Source of the DNA: RGIG5057 sp964642045
GTDB taxonomy: Bacteria; Bacillota; Clostridia; TANB77; CAG-465
Assembly (NCBI GenBank): GCA_964642045.1
Contig: CAZXLZ010000004.1
Coordinates: 1 to 37,295 of the forward strand
Direction of reading: 5' to 3'
Length of the DNA: 37,295 bases
A model generated the notes under the pieces. It saw only the letters and a list, made by a program, of their open reading frames with translations. It searched no databases and was not told the origin of the DNA. Shown piece by piece: positions 1-9,053 of the stretch. Position 1 is the stretch's first letter, and every line of letters begins with the position of its first letter. The position numbers and the translations under genes were made by a program.

Positions 1-351
1 ATGCATAATAGAGATTCCTATATACATTATTAACATATCTATTAATAATGTGAAAGCTCTAAGTATTATAAATTTTAATACTTCGATTAACTTTCCTTTT
101 TTAGTTTCTGCACCATCTTTAAATACGTAGATTTTATTTGTTATAAATGCTGTAGCTACCGATAAAATCCATGCTACTATATTACTTATAACATAATCTA
201 TTTTTAGCACTCTTGCAAGCAGTGCATAACTTATTATATTTACTACTGTTGTTACTACTCCAAAAAATAGGTAAAGAAATACTGGTACATATTTATTTAG
301 ATTATATTTTTTATCTAAATTTTGGTATGTTTGTTTTAGTTTACTTAACAT
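1..351 (-). CDS. GtrA-like membrane protein, 3' end cut off by window edge
   Basis: The open frame runs from an ATG at 351 down to base 1 (117 codons) with no stop, so the C-terminus lies outside the window. The protein is mostly hydrophobic. After a short basic N-terminus come about four membrane-helix stretches, with TNKIYVFKD between the second and third. This arrangement and motif are typical of the GtrA/DPMS family (PF04138), small four-helix proteins that help move lipid-linked sugars across the membrane or anchor glycosyltransferases. A good ribosome binding site (AGGGAGA) lies just upstream, and the gene follows the double glycosyltransferase gene by 16 bases, so it is probably the next gene of the same polysaccharide operon. 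The family call is good; the exact substrate is unknown. Confidence 0.8.
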   Translation of the reverse strand, partial: MLSKLKQTYQNLDKKYNLNKYVPVFLYLFFGVVTTVVNIISYALLARVLKIDYVISNIVAWILSVATAFITNKIYVFKDGAETKKGKLIEVLKFIILRAFTLLIDMLIMYIGISIMH

Positions 352-367
352 ATATTCTCCCTAAAAA

Positions 368-2062
368 TTATCTTAAATTGTTATACTCTTCAAGTAAATC
401 CCTAGCAGACATATTTACATTTCTTGCTAATATCTTTTCCTGAGCTTTCTTGTAATATGAATCTATCTCTTTTTGCCTCTTTCCATAGTCCTCTATTACA
501 TATGGTACTCTATAAAGTGATGTTACTTTTTCTACTTTCAAGAATTTATTCTCAGTAGCATATCTTGCCCAAAGCTCCCAGTCCTCTAGATTATCAAGTT
601 CAGTGTCAAATCCACCAAACTTTTCATAAACTTCTCTTTTAAACATAACCGCTTGTATTGGAAATAAATTTAAAGTTAAAAGTGCTATTCTACTAAACTT
701 CCTATTGTTTGCTAAATTTAAAGATTTTTGTTCATATATATACTCTGGCTCTTTCGACTGAACAACTATTTTTGTTTCAAAAGCAAGACCATACGCTACG
801 CTATATTCTTTATTTTTAAGAAGCTCTCTTAAAAGAGTTTCAACATGATCAGCATAAAATAGATCATCATCATCTAAGAAATTAAGATACTCACCTTTAG
901 CAAGCGAAAGTCCCATATTACCAATTTCACATCTTCCAACTTTTTTCATAGAAGCTTTATACACTATATTCAAGTCAGAAAACTCATTTTTTATCATTTC
1001 TTCAGATTTATTTTCACCATCTTCTACTACAACTATTTCAATATTTTTATATGTCTGATTTCTAAGACATATTAAGGCTTCTCTTAAGACGTTAGGTCTT
1101 TTGCATGTTCTAACAATTATAGATACAAGTGGATTTTCTTCCAATTTGTAATTTTCTATAAATGCTCCTGCTCTTGATACTTCATAGTCAAACATATAAA
1201 AATTTGGCTTAAAGCAAGCCTTAAAATCTCTATTTTCTTTTTTATGTTTCCAAGAAGAGTAATACCTAGTATATTTAAGATTTTTAAAATATGCCTTCAT
1301 AAGTCCTTTTCTTGAGCCTTTAAACGCCTCACACCCTTTTAAAATCTTAAAAAATTCCACATACCATCTACATATTTTCCTATAATTACCATACTTTAAT
1401 CTTAGGTTTAAATTATTTATTAAACTGTAGTAATACTGAGTAGGCTTTATTTCACCTGCTGATTTATAGCAATAATGAGTAACTATTGCGTCTGGCATAT
1501 ATATTAGTTTATAACCTTCTATTCTTGCTTTCCAGCTAATATCTACGTCTTCTGCATACATAAATATATTTTTATCAAATCCACCTATTTTATTAAATAG
1601 ATCTTTTTTTATTATAAAGCAAGCACCTGATACCCAGCTTGTTTCAAGCGTTAGTGGATCATATATCTTTGGATGTTCATAAGGCCACTGTCTAAATTCC
1701 CATACTCCTACATTTTCATCCGCATTTTCTATTCTTTTCATTGCATAAGACAAAGCATTTTCATCTAAAACAGTATCTGGATTTAAGAAAAATATATAAT
1801 CAGATTTCGCATTTTTAGCTGCTTCATTATTCGCTTTTCCAAAACCTAAATTTTCACCTGTTTCAATTATATTAAATTCCTTTATTTTAGATTTTTCTTT
1901 TAATGAATTTAAAAGTTTTATTGTACCATCTTTTGAAACATTATCTATAATATTTAGATATATATCATCCATATTTACGCCCTTAGAGTTTTCGATAGAT
2001 GATATACAATTTTCCATCCATTTTTCTGAATTATATGTAACTATTACTATATCAAGCTTCAT
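368..2062 (-). CDS. Two-domain family 2 glycosyltransferase
   Basis: 564 residues with two consecutive GT-A (GT2) domains. The first begins at residue 1 (MKLDIVIVTYNSEKW), carries FLNPDTV near residue 95 and an acceptor-side EDVDISWK near 170; it resembles rhamnosyltransferase-type enzymes that use dTDP-sugars. The second begins near residue 313 (LVSIIVRTCKRPN) and carries a DDDD metal-binding cluster in FLDDDDLF near 398. There are no membrane helices, so it should act at the cytoplasmic face on a lipid-linked or nascent glycan. It starts with ATG behind AGGAGA, 12 bases after the preceding gene of the same operon. It most likely adds two different sugars to the exported polysaccharide. No in-frame CGG codon was found. 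Confidence 0.87.
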   Translation of the reverse strand: MKLDIVIVTYNSEKWMENCISSIENSKGVNMDDIYLNIIDNVSKDGTIKLLNSLKEKSKIKEFNIIETGENLGFGKANNEAAKNAKSDYIFFLNPDTVLDENALSYAMKRIENADENVGVWEFRQWPYEHPKIYDPLTLETSWVSGACFIIKKDLFNKIGGFDKNIFMYAEDVDISWKARIEGYKLIYMPDAIVTHYCYKSAGEIKPTQYYYSLINNLNLRLKYGNYRKICRWYVEFFKILKGCEAFKGSRKGLMKAYFKNLKYTRYYSSWKHKKENRDFKACFKPNFYMFDYEVSRAGAFIENYKLEENPLVSIIVRTCKRPNVLREALICLRNQTYKNIEIVVVEDGENKSEEMIKNEFSDLNIVYKASMKKVGRCEIGNMGLSLAKGEYLNFLDDDDLFYADHVETLLRELLKNKEYSVAYGLAFETKIVVQSKEPEYIYEQKSLNLANNRKFSRIALLTLNLFPIQAVMFKREVYEKFGGFDTELDNLEDWELWARYATENKFLKVEKVTSLYRVPYVIEDYGKRQKEIDSYYKKAQEKILARNVNMSARDLLEEYNNLR

Positions 2063-2074
2063 TTTATTCTCCTT

Positions 2075-3883
2075 CTACACTTTAACTTTATCTTTCCTTA
2101 CTCTCATATCTGGTCTGTCACATCTAAAATTTATATTAAAATATTCATCAGGCATGTCAAAGAAAGATTTATGTTTAGACTTTAAGATTTCTGCTTCTTT
2201 ACTTAATCTTTCTTTCTTTTCAGGGCTATCTTCATATCCCCTAGTTTTTGATTCATAATGATAAGCTTCTACATATGGTTCATACATAATAAGTTTTCCT
2301 TTTTCTCTTAATTTAAGGCAAAGGTCTATATCATTGTATGCAACTGTTAAGCTTTCATCAAATGCTCCCACTTCTTCAAATTCTGATTTTTTTACCATCA
2401 TCATGGCAGCTGTTACTGCATTAAAATTCTGCTGAATCATAGTCCTTCCCATGTATCCTTCATCAGAGCCTTTTAAATGTGCATTTACATGCCCTGCAAC
2501 ACCTGTAAAGTTCAAAACTACACCTGCATGCTGAATAGTCCCGTCAGGATATAATAGTTTTGCTCCTACTGCTCCAATATCACTTCTACAAGCATCACCA
2601 AGCATAGTTTCTAAGAAATCCTTAGTTATTATTTTTATATCATTATTTAAAAATAGTAAATACTCACCTTTAGCATTTTTTACTCCAAAGTTATTTATTT
2701 TAGAATAATTAAAACCTTTTTCTTTATATTCTATAACTTTTACTTTATCAATATTTTTAAGTTTTTCATAGTATTTAAATGTTGATGCTTTTTCAGAGTT
2801 ATTTTCAACAATTATTATTTCGTAGTTTGTATATGTTGACTTTAATATTGATTTTATACATTTCTTTAAATCAGATATGTGGTCTTTATTTGGAATTATT
2901 ATAGATACTTTTGGATTTCCTTTTACCTTATACTTTACTCTATAAAGTCCAAGTATCCTAGAATCTATAACTTCTGCATCTATATTCCTTCTTTTTAAGC
3001 TATCTAAGATTGCTTTTTTTGCTGCTACATATGCATAAGGTTTAGCAGAAGCGCTTGATGCAACAGAAGCCTCATTTATTCTCCAATGGTAAAGTATTTT
3101 TGGTATATGTACTATTTTTCTAGCGGTTTCAGACATTCTTAAAAATATATCATAATCTTGACTTCCATTATATTCCAAGCTAAAGCCACTTAGCTTATCC
3201 ATAAGCTCTTTTTTAAATATACTAAAATGACATATGTAGTTATAACTTCTAAATGTATCTATTGCAAAATCTGATTTAAAATGTGGCCCCATTCTTTTAT
3301 CTTTATATTCCATAAGCTTATCTTCATCGCTGTATAAAAAGTCAGCATCTCTATTTTCATTAATAGCTTTTACTACTTCATAAAGTGAAAATGGTGGCAA
3401 AATATCATCATGATCTAGAAGCGCTATATACTCACCTGTTGCCATTTTTATTCCTTCATTCGTATTTCCAGCAATTAATTTATTTTCTTCTAATAGTTTA
3501 TACTTTATTCTACTGTCACTTGATATTACTTCATCTATAAATGAAGCTTTTTCATCACTTCCATCAGCTAGGCAAAGTTCAAAATTAGAATAAGTTTGAG
3601 CCTCAAGACTTTCTACAAGCTCTCTAAAATATCTTTCTTTAGTATTATACATAGGTACTATTACACTTATTTTAGGACTATACTCAAACTTGTAATTTCT
3701 TTGACTACTAAGTTCACTTTCATCAGGCTCATTATTTTTAATCCACTCTAAATAGCTTTCCTGCTCTTTTTTGTATCTATCCTTTTTAGATTTTGCCTCT
3801 GTCATTTTCTCAAAAAGCCTAATCAGCCCTTTTTTTAGCCCATTATTTTTTACATATCTTACACTTCTTTTTATAACGCTCAA
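2075..3883 (-). CDS. Large two-domain family 2 glycosyltransferase
   Basis: 602 residues with two GT2 domains after a basic, helical N-terminal region of about 65 residues. Domain 1 starts near residue 70 (KISVIVPMYNT) and has LLDHDDIL near 154. Domain 2 starts near 326 (KVSIIIPNKD), has FLNNDI near 413 and YNDIDLCLKLREKG near 517. Proteins of this shape occur in rhamnan/teichoic-acid-like and capsule clusters and usually act on cell-surface glycans. The start codon is TTG at 3883 with GTAGGTGG about 8 bases upstream; no better ATG is visible in frame. The 13-base gap to the upstream methyltransferase gene indicates one mRNA. Donor and acceptor sugars cannot be read from sequence. Confidence 0.87.
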   Translation of the reverse strand: MSVIKRSVRYVKNNGLKKGLIRLFEKMTEAKSKKDRYKKEQESYLEWIKNNEPDESELSSQRNYKFEYSPKISVIVPMYNTKERYFRELVESLEAQTYSNFELCLADGSDEKASFIDEVISSDSRIKYKLLEENKLIAGNTNEGIKMATGEYIALLDHDDILPPFSLYEVVKAINENRDADFLYSDEDKLMEYKDKRMGPHFKSDFAIDTFRSYNYICHFSIFKKELMDKLSGFSLEYNGSQDYDIFLRMSETARKIVHIPKILYHWRINEASVASSASAKPYAYVAAKKAILDSLKRRNIDAEVIDSRILGLYRVKYKVKGNPKVSIIIPNKDHISDLKKCIKSILKSTYTNYEIIIVENNSEKASTFKYYEKLKNIDKVKVIEYKEKGFNYSKINNFGVKNAKGEYLLFLNNDIKIITKDFLETMLGDACRSDIGAVGAKLLYPDGTIQHAGVVLNFTGVAGHVNAHLKGSDEGYMGRTMIQQNFNAVTAAMMMVKKSEFEEVGAFDESLTVAYNDIDLCLKLREKGKLIMYEPYVEAYHYESKTRGYEDSPEKKERLSKEAEILKSKHKSFFDMPDEYFNINFRCDRPDMRVRKDKVKV

Positions 3884-3896
3884 CTTTTTAATCCAC

Positions 3897-5673
3897 CTAC
3901 TTTTTAAACATCCTTACAAATTTATATGCTTTTGAATTTTTTATTTTCTCTAGCTCTTTTTCTAAAGAATCTATTTTTTCTTTTAAAGTGTTATTTTCAT
4001 TTTCTTTCTCTTTCTTTTCATTTTCTAGTCTATTTAATAACTCATTTTTACCGTTTACTTCATTTATGTTAATTTTAGATTCATATGATTTAGAATATGA
4101 TGTAACTCTCTTTTTATCTAATACTTTAAACTGTATATATATCTCAAGTTCTTCAAATATGTCTTCATAGCCAAAGACACCTAAAAATTTTAATACTTCA
4201 TCTTTTGGAATTATTTTTTCAATACCAAAATCATATAAATATATATTATTTATAGCTCTATACATTATAAATTCTAGAGGAATATTTTCTAAAATCCACT
4301 CTTGGTCATAGAAAAATAATTTATTATTTTCCTCATCCACAAATGAGTTTTCAAATACCAAGTCAAAATATCCATATTTAGTAAAATTTAAACTGTCTAG
4401 TACTTCATCTTTAACATCTATTCCAACTTCTGAAAATATATTATTTTCTTTTGCTTCCTCTTTAGATATAAGAGGTAATCTTTTTACTACAGATTCATAC
4501 CAATATTTTATTTTGTCAAGTACCTCTTCCTTTGAAAAATTCCTATACATATCAAGTAAAATTCTACTAAAGCTTCTAAATTTGCAAAATTTACTATGTA
4601 TTTTACCATCTATATATTCATCAAGCATTTCAAAGCCAAAATTTGAAAGATTTTCTATATTACTTTTTATAGTCTCTATATGCTGTTTTGCACTCTCTGT
4701 TTGGTGCACCTTTTCCACCTTTCCATCTAGTATTTTTGTTATAATTCTATACTCATCTTTTCTCATATTGTTATAGCTTATAAATTTTACTTCATCATTT
4801 GAAGTACTTATATCAGAATTTTTAATTATCACAAAAAATGAGTTTGTGAATTTATCAAACATTCCATTTTTAGTTATCATCTTTATACTTTCAAGCTCAT
4901 TTGCAGAAACTAGGCTATTTTCTATATAATTTAGATTATACATCAGTTTACTGTCGTTATATGATGGAATATATTTATCTGAGTATATCACGTTTGTTAT
5001 TTTATAATCAGGCAGAGGATAATAAAAATCATATTTTCTAAACTGACACTTAGATAAAATAGTTTCAAGCTCATTTTTACTATATAGTTTTTCACCTGAA
5101 TACTCGCTTATAGCGCCTGACATATACTTTATACTTAGTTTGTTATTAATAGCAAGAAAAATTATACCGTCATCTTTTAGAAAAGTTTTAAGATATTTTA
5201 GCATATCTTCTAAATTACCGCTTGAAAAACTTCTTTACTACTTCAGCGCATCCAATTAAAGATATATAGTCATACTTTTCGTTTAGCTTTATATCATCTA
5301 GGCTTCCAACTATTATCTCTAAATTATCATACTTTTCTAATTTTTCCTTTATTATACTAGCTTCTTTCTTAGAAAAAGATATAGAAGTTACTTTTTTTAG
5401 CTTTTCACATAGCATTTCAGTTATAACTCCAAACTCTGTACCTATCTCTAAAAAACTAGCGTTTTTATCTAGCGCTGTCCAATCAAGCACGTTTCTTCTT
5501 ATCTTACTTAAGGTATTAAAGGTATACACAGAAGTATTTTGACCTAAGCTTTGGTCATAATTTGATGATTTCTCATTTGTTATAATACTTTCTATTTCAG
5601 TTATATTTTTACTATAACAATTATCATCATAAAGACAAATATCTTCTTTATAGAAGTCTAAATTTAATTTCAT
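3897..5673 (-). CDS. Class I SAM methyltransferase with coiled-coil tail, split by a +1 frameshift at CGG
   Basis: Two adjacent reading frames form one gene. The first (5673 down to 5215, 152 codons) carries SAM-binding motif I (LEIGTEFGVITEML) and the following strand (YDYISLIGCAEVV), then reads AAG CGG TAA and stops. The second frame carries the rest of the Rossmann fold (MLKYLKTFLKDDGIIFLAIN and then KLSIKYMSGA, the familiar post-motif region), a long variable domain and a Lys/Glu-rich coiled coil at the end. If the C of CGG (5220) is skipped and GGT is read, the two parts join as FFK-G-NLEDMLKYLK, giving a 591-residue protein with no break in the fold. The gene lies between the ABC ATPase and the large glycosyltransferase, so it probably methylates the exported glycan, perhaps as a chain-end cap. 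Alternative readings are a pseudogene or a sequencing indel; the same pattern in three other places argues against both. Confidence 0.8.
5218..5220 (-). other. Putative +1 frameshift site (CGG) in the methyltransferase gene
   Basis: On the minus strand the zero frame reads TTC AAG CGG TAA at codons 150-153. Skipping the C at 5220 gives GGT AAT TTA GAA GAT, in frame with the rest of the methyltransferase. There is a five-T run eight to four bases upstream, so a simple T insertion is a local alternative, but it would not explain the other three CGG sites. Confidence 0.65.
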
Positions 5674-5688
5674 TTTTATCTCCTTAAA

Positions 5689-6987
5689 TTATACCTTTTT
5701 ATATGATATATCAGAATCTATTCTAACTAATCCCACTACATCAACATTTGATAATATCTCAATTAACAAGGCATCATATTTTCTATTTAACACTTCCAGT
5801 TCACCATTTGAATTAAATCTTGTGCAGCTAAAAGATAAAGTATATTTTCCAGGTGAAAGTCTTAATATCTGTTTAAAGCTAACTTCTACTACTTCACCTT
5901 TTTTAAAACTACCTGTTAGCTGATTTGTAATTAAAGTGTTTGTCCCGCACATTTCTATTCCTTTAAAATCCTTAACAGTCATAGTAAATATTGGATCTTT
6001 TACATCTTCATTAAATTTTATCTTAGACTTTAAAATTACTGTTTCATCATTATTTATTATTTCTTTGTATTTAAGCTGTTCATTAAATATACCGTAATCA
6101 ATAACTTCAGCTTTTCCATTACCGTAGTTTATAACATTAGTATTTTCTGTAAAATGTTCTTTCCATGTACCTAAGCTATCACTTATCTCATTTTCTTTTA
6201 AAGGATCAGTTGATTTTTCGAAAGTTACTTCTTTTTCATCTACTTTTGCAATCATCTTTTTGTATTTTTCTACGCCCTCTTTTACATCACCATCAAAAAC
6301 TTTTTTTCCTTCTTTTAGAATTATAGTTCTTGTACAATTTTTTAACACTTCACCAATACCATGAGTTACGAAAAGTATGGTTCTTCCTTTTTCTTTAAAT
6401 TCTTCAAATTTTTTAAAGCATTTTAGCTGGAATGCCATATCTCCAACTGATAAAACTTCATCAACTATAAGTATATCTGGGTCAACATTTATTGCACATG
6501 CAAAAGCAAGACGTGCAAACATTCCTGATGAATATGTTTTGACTGGCTGATATAAATGAGTTCCAATGTCTGCAAAATCTATTATTTCATGTTTTTTTGC
6601 CTCTATTTCATCCATTGAAAGCCCCATTATTTGCCCATGCTGATATATGTTTTCTTCACCAGTTAAATCCATATTAAATGCTGTTCCAAGTTCTAAAAGT
6701 GAGCTTATCTTACCATTTACTTTTATATCACCTGAAGTCTGAGTTACAACTCCTGTTATCATTTTTAAAAGAGTAGATTTACCAGCACCGTTTTTTCCAA
6801 GTATACCTAAAACTTCACCTTTATTAATACTTAAATTTAAATTATCCATTGCTTTAAATGTTGAGTGCTTTTTATAAAATGGAAAAATTGTTTCAAGTAA
6901 TCTATCTTTTTTTCTTGCAAACATCTTATACTCTTTAGTTAAATTAGATATTTCTATAACTGCACTACTTTTTAAATTTTCGTTCAT
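5689..6987 (-). CDS. Polysaccharide/teichoic acid ABC exporter ATPase with C-terminal glycan-binding domain (Wzt/TagH type)
   Basis: 432 residues. The N-terminal 250 residues are an ABC ATPase: Walker A GKNGAGKST near 64, signature SSGMFARLAF near 153, Walker B ILIVDEVLSVGD near 171 and the switch histidine in FVTHG near 206. The last 150 residues are a beta-rich domain like the Wzt C-terminal domain (PF14524), which in known systems recognises the finished or capped end of the glycan. It pairs with the permease two genes upstream and acts at the cytoplasmic membrane. The carbohydrate-binding extension, together with the methyltransferase next door, fits a chain-terminating methyl group that gates export. 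The intergenic gaps are 12 bases upstream and 15 downstream, so it belongs to the operon. Confidence 0.92.
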   Translation of the reverse strand: MNENLKSSAVIEISNLTKEYKMFARKKDRLLETIFPFYKKHSTFKAMDNLNLSINKGEVLGILGKNGAGKSTLLKMITGVVTQTSGDIKVNGKISSLLELGTAFNMDLTGEENIYQHGQIMGLSMDEIEAKKHEIIDFADIGTHLYQPVKTYSSGMFARLAFACAINVDPDILIVDEVLSVGDMAFQLKCFKKFEEFKEKGRTILFVTHGIGEVLKNCTRTIILKEGKKVFDGDVKEGVEKYKKMIAKVDEKEVTFEKSTDPLKENEISDSLGTWKEHFTENTNVINYGNGKAEVIDYGIFNEQLKYKEIINNDETVILKSKIKFNEDVKDPIFTMTVKDFKGIEMCGTNTLITNQLTGSFKKGEVVEVSFKQILRLSPGKYTLSFSCTRFNSNGELEVLNRKYDALLIEILSNVDVVGLVRIDSDISYKKV

Positions 6988-6999
6988 ATTCTAAATTCA

Positions 7000-7983
7000 T
7001 CACCTTTTATTCTTAAAATAATTTTTTATCCTATATCCTAAAGATGCTATACAAGGCACGTTCATTAAGATATAATTCCAAAGAAAGTAGAATTTTGTAT
7101 CGTATTTATATAATTTATAAAATGTACCTAAATATTTAAAATTAATGTATTTAACATTTTTTACATACTTAAAATAGTTTAGTGCTTCTTCTGATATTTT
7201 ATTAAATTCATCTGTAAAGCAATATTTTCTATCTAAATAAGTTGTAAAAATAGATATTTTTAAATCTATTAAATAATCTCTTACCTCTTCAAAATTACTA
7301 AATCTATCTGTATATTTTTTTGTTCCAACCTGGTTATTTCCATGCTGTCTATAATTCATTGTTGGTTCATTTAAATAACCAATTTTTGCTCTTTGTGATA
7401 TGACTAAAGGTATCCAGTGGTCATGCAAAATATTCTTATTTTCTGGAAATGGAAGTACATATCTTATATACTCTTTCTTTGACATTATAGTGCAGCCAGT
7501 TACTACATTATATAGCATTACCATCCTGTAATCATCATATCTTCTAAGCTTATATAACTTTTTCATATGGTGATTAAATGTATCACCCAAACTATTTAAA
7601 TTTTCATCTACCAAATTTAAGTCTGTGCATACTAAGCCATAAGAATCACATATCATTTTAACATATGTCTTTTCAATTTTGTCATCATACCAAACATCGT
7701 CTTGGTCTGCAAACATATAGTATTTACTTATAACTTTTCTTAGCAAGAATTCGAAATTTTTACTTACTCCTAAATTTTTATCATGTGTATATATTTCAAT
7801 TCTTTTATCTTTTTCTTTTAGCTCCTCTAGTATATTAAGTGTATTATCTTCAGAGTTATCATCTGATATTATTAATCTAAAGTTTGTGTAAGTTTGATTT
7901 AAAATAGATAAAACTTGCTCTTTTACATATTTTTCTCCGTTATACGTTGCCATTAATATATCTATTTTTTCTCTTTGATCCAT
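7000..7983 (-). CDS. Family 2 glycosyltransferase (rhamnosyltransferase-like)
   Basis: 327 residues, a single GT2 domain. It starts DILMATYNGEKYV near residue 8, has DDNSEDNT near 41 for nucleotide-sugar binding and the characteristic FADQDDVWYDDK near 92, where the aspartates bind metal and donor. DQDDVW is typical of a GT2 subgroup found in rhamnose-containing cell-wall polysaccharide clusters. The C-terminal part is basic and aromatic with one weak hydrophobic stretch (about 290-315), compatible with membrane association. It sits between the permease (15-base gap) and the ATPase (12-base gap) genes. rfbB just upstream of the operon is consistent with a dTDP-6-deoxysugar donor, but this is inference. 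Confidence 0.87.
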   Translation of the reverse strand: MDQREKIDILMATYNGEKYVKEQVLSILNQTYTNFRLIISDDNSEDNTLNILEELKEKDKRIEIYTHDKNLGVSKNFEFLLRKVISKYYMFADQDDVWYDDKIEKTYVKMICDSYGLVCTDLNLVDENLNSLGDTFNHHMKKLYKLRRYDDYRMVMLYNVVTGCTIMSKKEYIRYVLPFPENKNILHDHWIPLVISQRAKIGYLNEPTMNYRQHGNNQVGTKKYTDRFSNFEEVRDYLIDLKISIFTTYLDRKYCFTDEFNKISEEALNYFKYVKNVKYINFKYLGTFYKLYKYDTKFYFLWNYILMNVPCIASLGYRIKNYFKNKR

Positions 7984-7998
7984 ATTGTTTTTCCCCTT

Positions 7999-8793
7999 CT
8001 ATAGCACATCTGCAAAATCTTTTTTATTTTTCTTAAATATATAATTTCCCCAAATAAATAGAAGTATTACAAGTAGCCAAAATATAGCTGTATATAATCC
8101 AAAAGATTCAAACATTAAATTTGGTTCATGGGTAAATGCCTGTCTAAATCCAGTAATTAAATACGAAAATGGCATAGCCTTTACTACTTTCATAAGAATG
8201 GTATGACTAGCAAGCATTGATATATTCCACATGATTGGTGAAAGCCAAAACATAAGCTGCATAAATATTGAAAAGAATTGTCCAAAATCTGCAACAAGTG
8301 CTGTTACAGCTGATGTAAATCTAGTAAATGCTATTATAAGCAAATATGCTGCTATTATATAATATATAAGCATTAAAATATTAGGAATATATCCAAATAT
8401 TAAGCATACGATAGCTGAAATTGCAATTAGAAACATACCTACTATACTTGATGATGTAAGTGATATAACAGGTATAATATCAACCGGAAATACTACTTTT
8501 TTTACCAAATAGCTATAAGTTCTAATTGAATTTGTAGCATTTAAAATTGCATCATTTAGAAACATCCACATTGCCATACCTGGAAGATACCAAACTATAT
8601 ATGGGAAGTCGCCTGAAGCATTTGATTTTAATATGAACTGAAATACTATTACATATGTCATCATAAAAATAAATGGTTGTATAAATCCCCATATAGCGCC
8701 AAAACTTGTAGACGCAAATCTATTTTTAAAATCATTTTTTCCAAGTTGGAATGTGAGTCTCCTATTTTTAATTAAAGTTTTAATAAACTCCAT
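7999..8793 (-). CDS. ABC-2 type polysaccharide exporter permease (Wzm/TagG type)
   Basis: 264 residues, the usual family length, with about six membrane helices. The N-terminal amphipathic segment (RNRRLTFQLGKNDFKNRFA) followed by GAIWGFIQPFIFMMTYVIVF is diagnostic for the TagG/RfbA permease family, as is the later SPIMWNIS stretch. With the Wzt/TagH-like ATPase it should form the transporter that moves an undecaprenyl-linked glycan across the membrane. It is the first gene of the leftward operon, with a near-consensus promoter about 100 bases upstream and an AGGAGAAA ribosome binding site. Confidence 0.92.
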   Translation of the reverse strand: MEFIKTLIKNRRLTFQLGKNDFKNRFASTSFGAIWGFIQPFIFMMTYVIVFQFILKSNASGDFPYIVWYLPGMAMWMFLNDAILNATNSIRTYSYLVKKVVFPVDIIPVISLTSSSIVGMFLIAISAIVCLIFGYIPNILMLIYYIIAAYLLIIAFTRFTSAVTALVADFGQFFSIFMQLMFWLSPIMWNISMLASHTILMKVVKAMPFSYLITGFRQAFTHEPNLMFESFGLYTAIFWLLVILLFIWGNYIFKKNKKDFADVL

Positions 8794-8891
8794 CGTTAAT
8801 TTTTCTCCTTTTTGTTTGTATAAAGCTTAACATTTAAATTTTTCCAATTAAATTATATTTGTAATTTATAAGCTTACTAAACATATACGAA

Positions 8892-8920
8892 ATTATATCA
8901 TTAAAAAGTGAAAATATCAA
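8892..8920 (-). promoter_or_regulatory. Sigma-A promoter of the polysaccharide operon
   Basis: On the minus strand TTGATA (8920-8915), 17 bases, TATAAT (8897-8892). This predicts a leader of about 90 bases before the permease ATG at 8793. It is the only strong promoter seen between the permease and rfbB, so it probably drives all seven leftward genes. Confidence 0.8.
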
Positions 8921-9001
8921 CTTTTAATATATTTTTAAGTTATATTTATCTTTTTAATACTTTTCACACATATTTATATATAATTTTTTTGATAAAAATC
9001 A

Positions 9002-9043
9002 TATAAGAATGCAGAGAATAGATGTTCTAGCTGCATTCTTATA
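9002..9043 (-). terminator. Hairpin terminator after rfbB
   Basis: A 13-bp perfect inverted repeat (TATAAGAATGCAG at 9002-9014 with CTGCATTCTTATA at 9031-9043) begins 11 bases past the rfbB stop; on the minus strand it is followed by ATTTTTATC and more U-rich sequence. It separates rfbB from the polysaccharide export operon. Confidence 0.75.
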
Positions 9044-9053
9044 CAGAATTTCA

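Noticed and set aside
5215..5230. Phase-variable or homopolymer slippage at a five-T run as the sole cause of the methyltransferase break
   Set aside because: Possible locally, but the other sites lack a comparable homopolymer and share only CGG; a single rule explains all four.
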